Shown here: positions 31,938 through 33,595 of the stretch, in pieces
Numbering within the stretch: position 1 is the stretch's first letter
Layout of the letters: each line of letters opens with the position of its first letter
Assembly: GCA_946491665.1 (NCBI GenBank)
Contig: CAMLYL010000027.1
Location: 1 to 33,595, forward strand
DNA length: 33,595 nucleotides
From: an uncultured Lachnospiraceae bacterium
GTDB lineage: Bacteria > Bacillota > Clostridia > Lachnospirales > Lachnospiraceae
Direction of reading: 5' to 3'
Notes under the pieces: model-generated
Databases searched by the model: none
Told to the model about the DNA's origin: nothing
The model's input: the letters and a program-made list of their open reading frames with translations, nothing else
Translations under genes and position numbers: made by a program

Positions 31938-32705
31938 TCAATCTGCATTTTTCTGATCCGTCAGAATTTTTAACTCTGTACAACTGTCAAAAACCTCCTC
32001 CATGGAAAGTTCCGAGGTCCATTCCAGATTTTCCACCACGGCAAACTGCTTTACCACCGGCCGGTTTTCCTCCAGTGTAACCACCGGAATGAGAAGAATC
32101 TCATCCCCATTGTAATACTGGCTCATCAGATCTCCCACTTTGATCAGCGTTCCTGACTTCAGATTTGTCCAGCCCTCCACCAGATCCTCCAGATAGATGC
32201 CCAGACAGGTATTCAGCTGCAGATCACCGGAAAAAATATTTCCCATTTCACCATCGCACAGGAGAACATAGCTGTTCCAGGCCGCATCCCGCTTTTCCCG
32301 GAAAAACTCCACCAGCTGTTCCTTCTCCTCCCGGCCGTCCAGAACTTTCCGGTCTACAATCAGCACCTTCAGATGATTCAGGTTTACATTCCGATTGCTG
32401 CCCTCGGACATAAGCGTTGTTCCTTCCAGCAGATCATCCATTGTTCCGTCCCAGTAGAGATCACTGGAAAGAGCATTATCCAGAGCATCCTTACTCTGCA
32501 GATTCGGATAAGCAGTATACATATGAAACTGCTGTTCCCCATCCGTCTCAACGCCCAGCGCCAGAGGAAACGCATTATTTTCCAGTTCGTGTCTGTCGCA
32601 CCCGGACAAAATCAGGCACATTGCCGCCGCTCCCAGGCAAAGTCCCCTTCTTACCCGGGCAAACACTCCCTGCTTTTTCTTTTTCTCTCTATTCTGTCGT
32701 CCCAT
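31938..32705 (-). CDS. Ger(x)C-type spore germination lipoprotein, short
   Basis: 255 residues. Lipobox LILSGC (Cys36) after a basic leader, then the GerC N-terminal domain (ELENNAFPLALGVETDG, and NLNHLKVLIVDRKVL). Usual GerC proteins are about 350-400 residues, so most of the C-terminal domain is missing. The sequence ends cleanly at an in-frame stop, so this is a natural short form or an old truncation. Part of the germinant receptor with GerB. AAGGTGG is 8 bases before the ATG; 39 bases separate it from gerB. Confidence 0.82.
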   Translation of the reverse strand: MGRQNREKKKKQGVFARVRRGLCLGAAAMCLILSGCDRHELENNAFPLALGVETDGEQQFHMYTAYPNLQSKDALDNALSSDLYWDGTMDDLLEGTTLMSEGSNRNVNLNHLKVLIVDRKVLDGREEKEQLVEFFREKRDAAWNSYVLLCDGEMGNIFSGDLQLNTCLGIYLEDLVEGWTNLKSGTLIKVGDLMSQYYNGDEILLIPVVTLEENRPVVKQFAVVENLEWTSELSMEEVFDSCTELKILTDQKNAD

Positions 32706-32744
32706 CCGTCATACCACCTTCCCATTCGATGCTGCCGCAGAATA

Positions 32745-33595
32745 TCAGTCTCCGCCGCCCTTCTTTTTTGCACACAGATAATAGATAAAAGGCAAAATCA
32801 AAAGAACCGGCGCCACTCCTCCGAAAATCACCCGAAGCGCCAAAGGAGCCAGCCCTTCCACCCGAAGCAGACTCAAAGCCGCGGCAAATACAGCGCCTCC
32901 GCACCCCGCGCTCCACCAGAATTCCGGTGAAGCTGCTGTCTGTCCCGGCTCCTCCTTCTTTTTCCCGGCGTTTTTCCCGGAAAATCCGCCTCTAAGCAGT
33001 TCTTTTCCATAAAACAGAAGCGAGGCAAACAGCGCAAACAGGCAGAAAAACCAGATTCCGGTCATAATAGCATCCTGCCGCTCAAAAAACTCACCGGGCA
33101 GTTTTACTACTGCCATCAGGAGAATCACGGGGAAATCCAGCTGTGCCAGAAGCTTCTGCTGAAAAATTCCGAGAAGTATCAGATAAATCACCACATTCAG
33201 TCCAATTGCGGTTCCAAGTCCGCCCCTCACACTCCGTACCGCCTGATCAGGACTGCTGCAGTGAGGACGGAAAAATAAGAACAGAGCGGAAACAGCAAAA
33301 AACATAAAACTTGCGTAACAACTCCTGAAAAATCCCAGAGCCGTTATTTCTGTTATCCCCCAGTAGGAAGGTTTCACACTGACACAGGCAATCAGCAGAA
33401 TCACAGCCAGCGGTACCATCAGGAACCAGAACAGCACTTCATAAATCCGAATTCTGGATTCCAGTCCCTTCCACAGTCCCAGAACTCCGGCCAGCGTCAG
33501 CGTGATCAGAATCACCGGCTCATATTCCGTATCCAGCAGCTGCGTTCTGACCAGCACTGTCAGCAAATATAAAACATAGGCGGAAATTCCCACCA
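32745..33595 (-). CDS. GerB-type spore germination permease, 5' end missing
   Basis: At least 282 residues before the contig edge; the frame opens at the last bases, and the first visible GTG is not a real start. Typical GerAB proteins have about 360 residues and ten membrane segments, so roughly 80 N-terminal residues lie outside. Hydrophobic segments alternate throughout (LYLLTVLVRTQLL, LFWFLMVPLAVILLIACV, SFMFFAVSALFLFF, GIWFFCLFALFASLLFY). Belongs to the APC-like amino-acid permease superfamily. Followed by gerC. The A subunit may lie upstream, off the contig. Confidence 0.88.
   Translation of the reverse strand, partial: VGISAYVLYLLTVLVRTQLLDTEYEPVILITLTLAGVLGLWKGLESRIRIYEVLFWFLMVPLAVILLIACVSVKPSYWGITEITALGFFRSCYASFMFFAVSALFLFFRPHCSSPDQAVRSVRGGLGTAIGLNVVIYLILLGIFQQKLLAQLDFPVILLMAVVKLPGEFFERQDAIMTGIWFFCLFALFASLLFYGKELLRGGFSGKNAGKKKEEPGQTAASPEFWWSAGCGGAVFAAALSLLRVEGLAPLALRVIFGGVAPVLLILPFIYYLCAKKKGGGD

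Overview
The window looks like one contig from a spore-forming member of the Clostridia, most likely a gut Lachnospiraceae. The evidence is the gene content (SpoIIR, GerB and GerC germination proteins, an exported trigger-factor-like lipoprotein, DUF1002, a PadR/HAAS/DUF4097 cassette) and strong AGGAGG ribosome binding sites. Most genes lie on the minus strand. Both ends are artificial. Bases 1-51 match the BGI/MGI sequencing adapter with a 10-base barcode, so the first gene (a class A penicillin-binding protein) is cut and ends in a false stop. The right end cuts a GerB permease gene.

Region by region. 52-6841: cell wall and housekeeping genes: the PBP, a divergent yigZ / acyl-ACP thioesterase / cvfB operon, an NlpC/P60 cell wall hydrolase and a MocR-type aminotransferase. 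6883-9649: rarA, an ArsC/Spx-like protein with a doubtful small ORF after it, and a divergent pair of small helix-turn-helix genes sharing a palindrome-rich spacer. 9666-14372: a three-gene accessory cassette: a metallopeptidase-like/VWA protein, a MoxR-like AAA ATPase and a cytosolic BspA-type leucine-rich-repeat protein. It has a 52-bp tandem leader duplication whose stem bases covary. 14542-16273: a PlsY-like acyltransferase and a patatin phospholipase. 16282-18804: a DUF4097 lipoprotein, an unannotated 52-residue ORF, PadR and a HAAS membrane protein, behind a promoter packed with inverted repeats. 18915-21328: a TetR / flavodoxin / aldo-keto reductase operon with three TGAC-GTCA operators. 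21387-26052: DUF1002, a methyltransferase, hslO and nadE, tightly spaced. 26099-29844: recJ, the exported PPIase and an unknown membrane-anchored protein. 29854-33595: murI, DUF1934, spoIIR, gerC and gerB.

The most noteworthy items beyond routine annotation are: (i) the adapter remnant; (ii) the AAA/VWA/LRR cassette with its duplicated, covarying leader and a HExxH-like motif lacking its Glu; (iii) a shared transcript-start sequence in front of the PlsY-like gene and the DUF1002 gene; (iv) small ORFs at 17543-17701 and 14574-14636; (v) dense operator arrays in front of the PadR and TetR operons.

No tRNA, rRNA, CRISPR array, insertion sequence or phage gene was seen. No stretch longer than 300 bases lacks a gene. 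Functions are assigned from motifs read by eye, without database searches.
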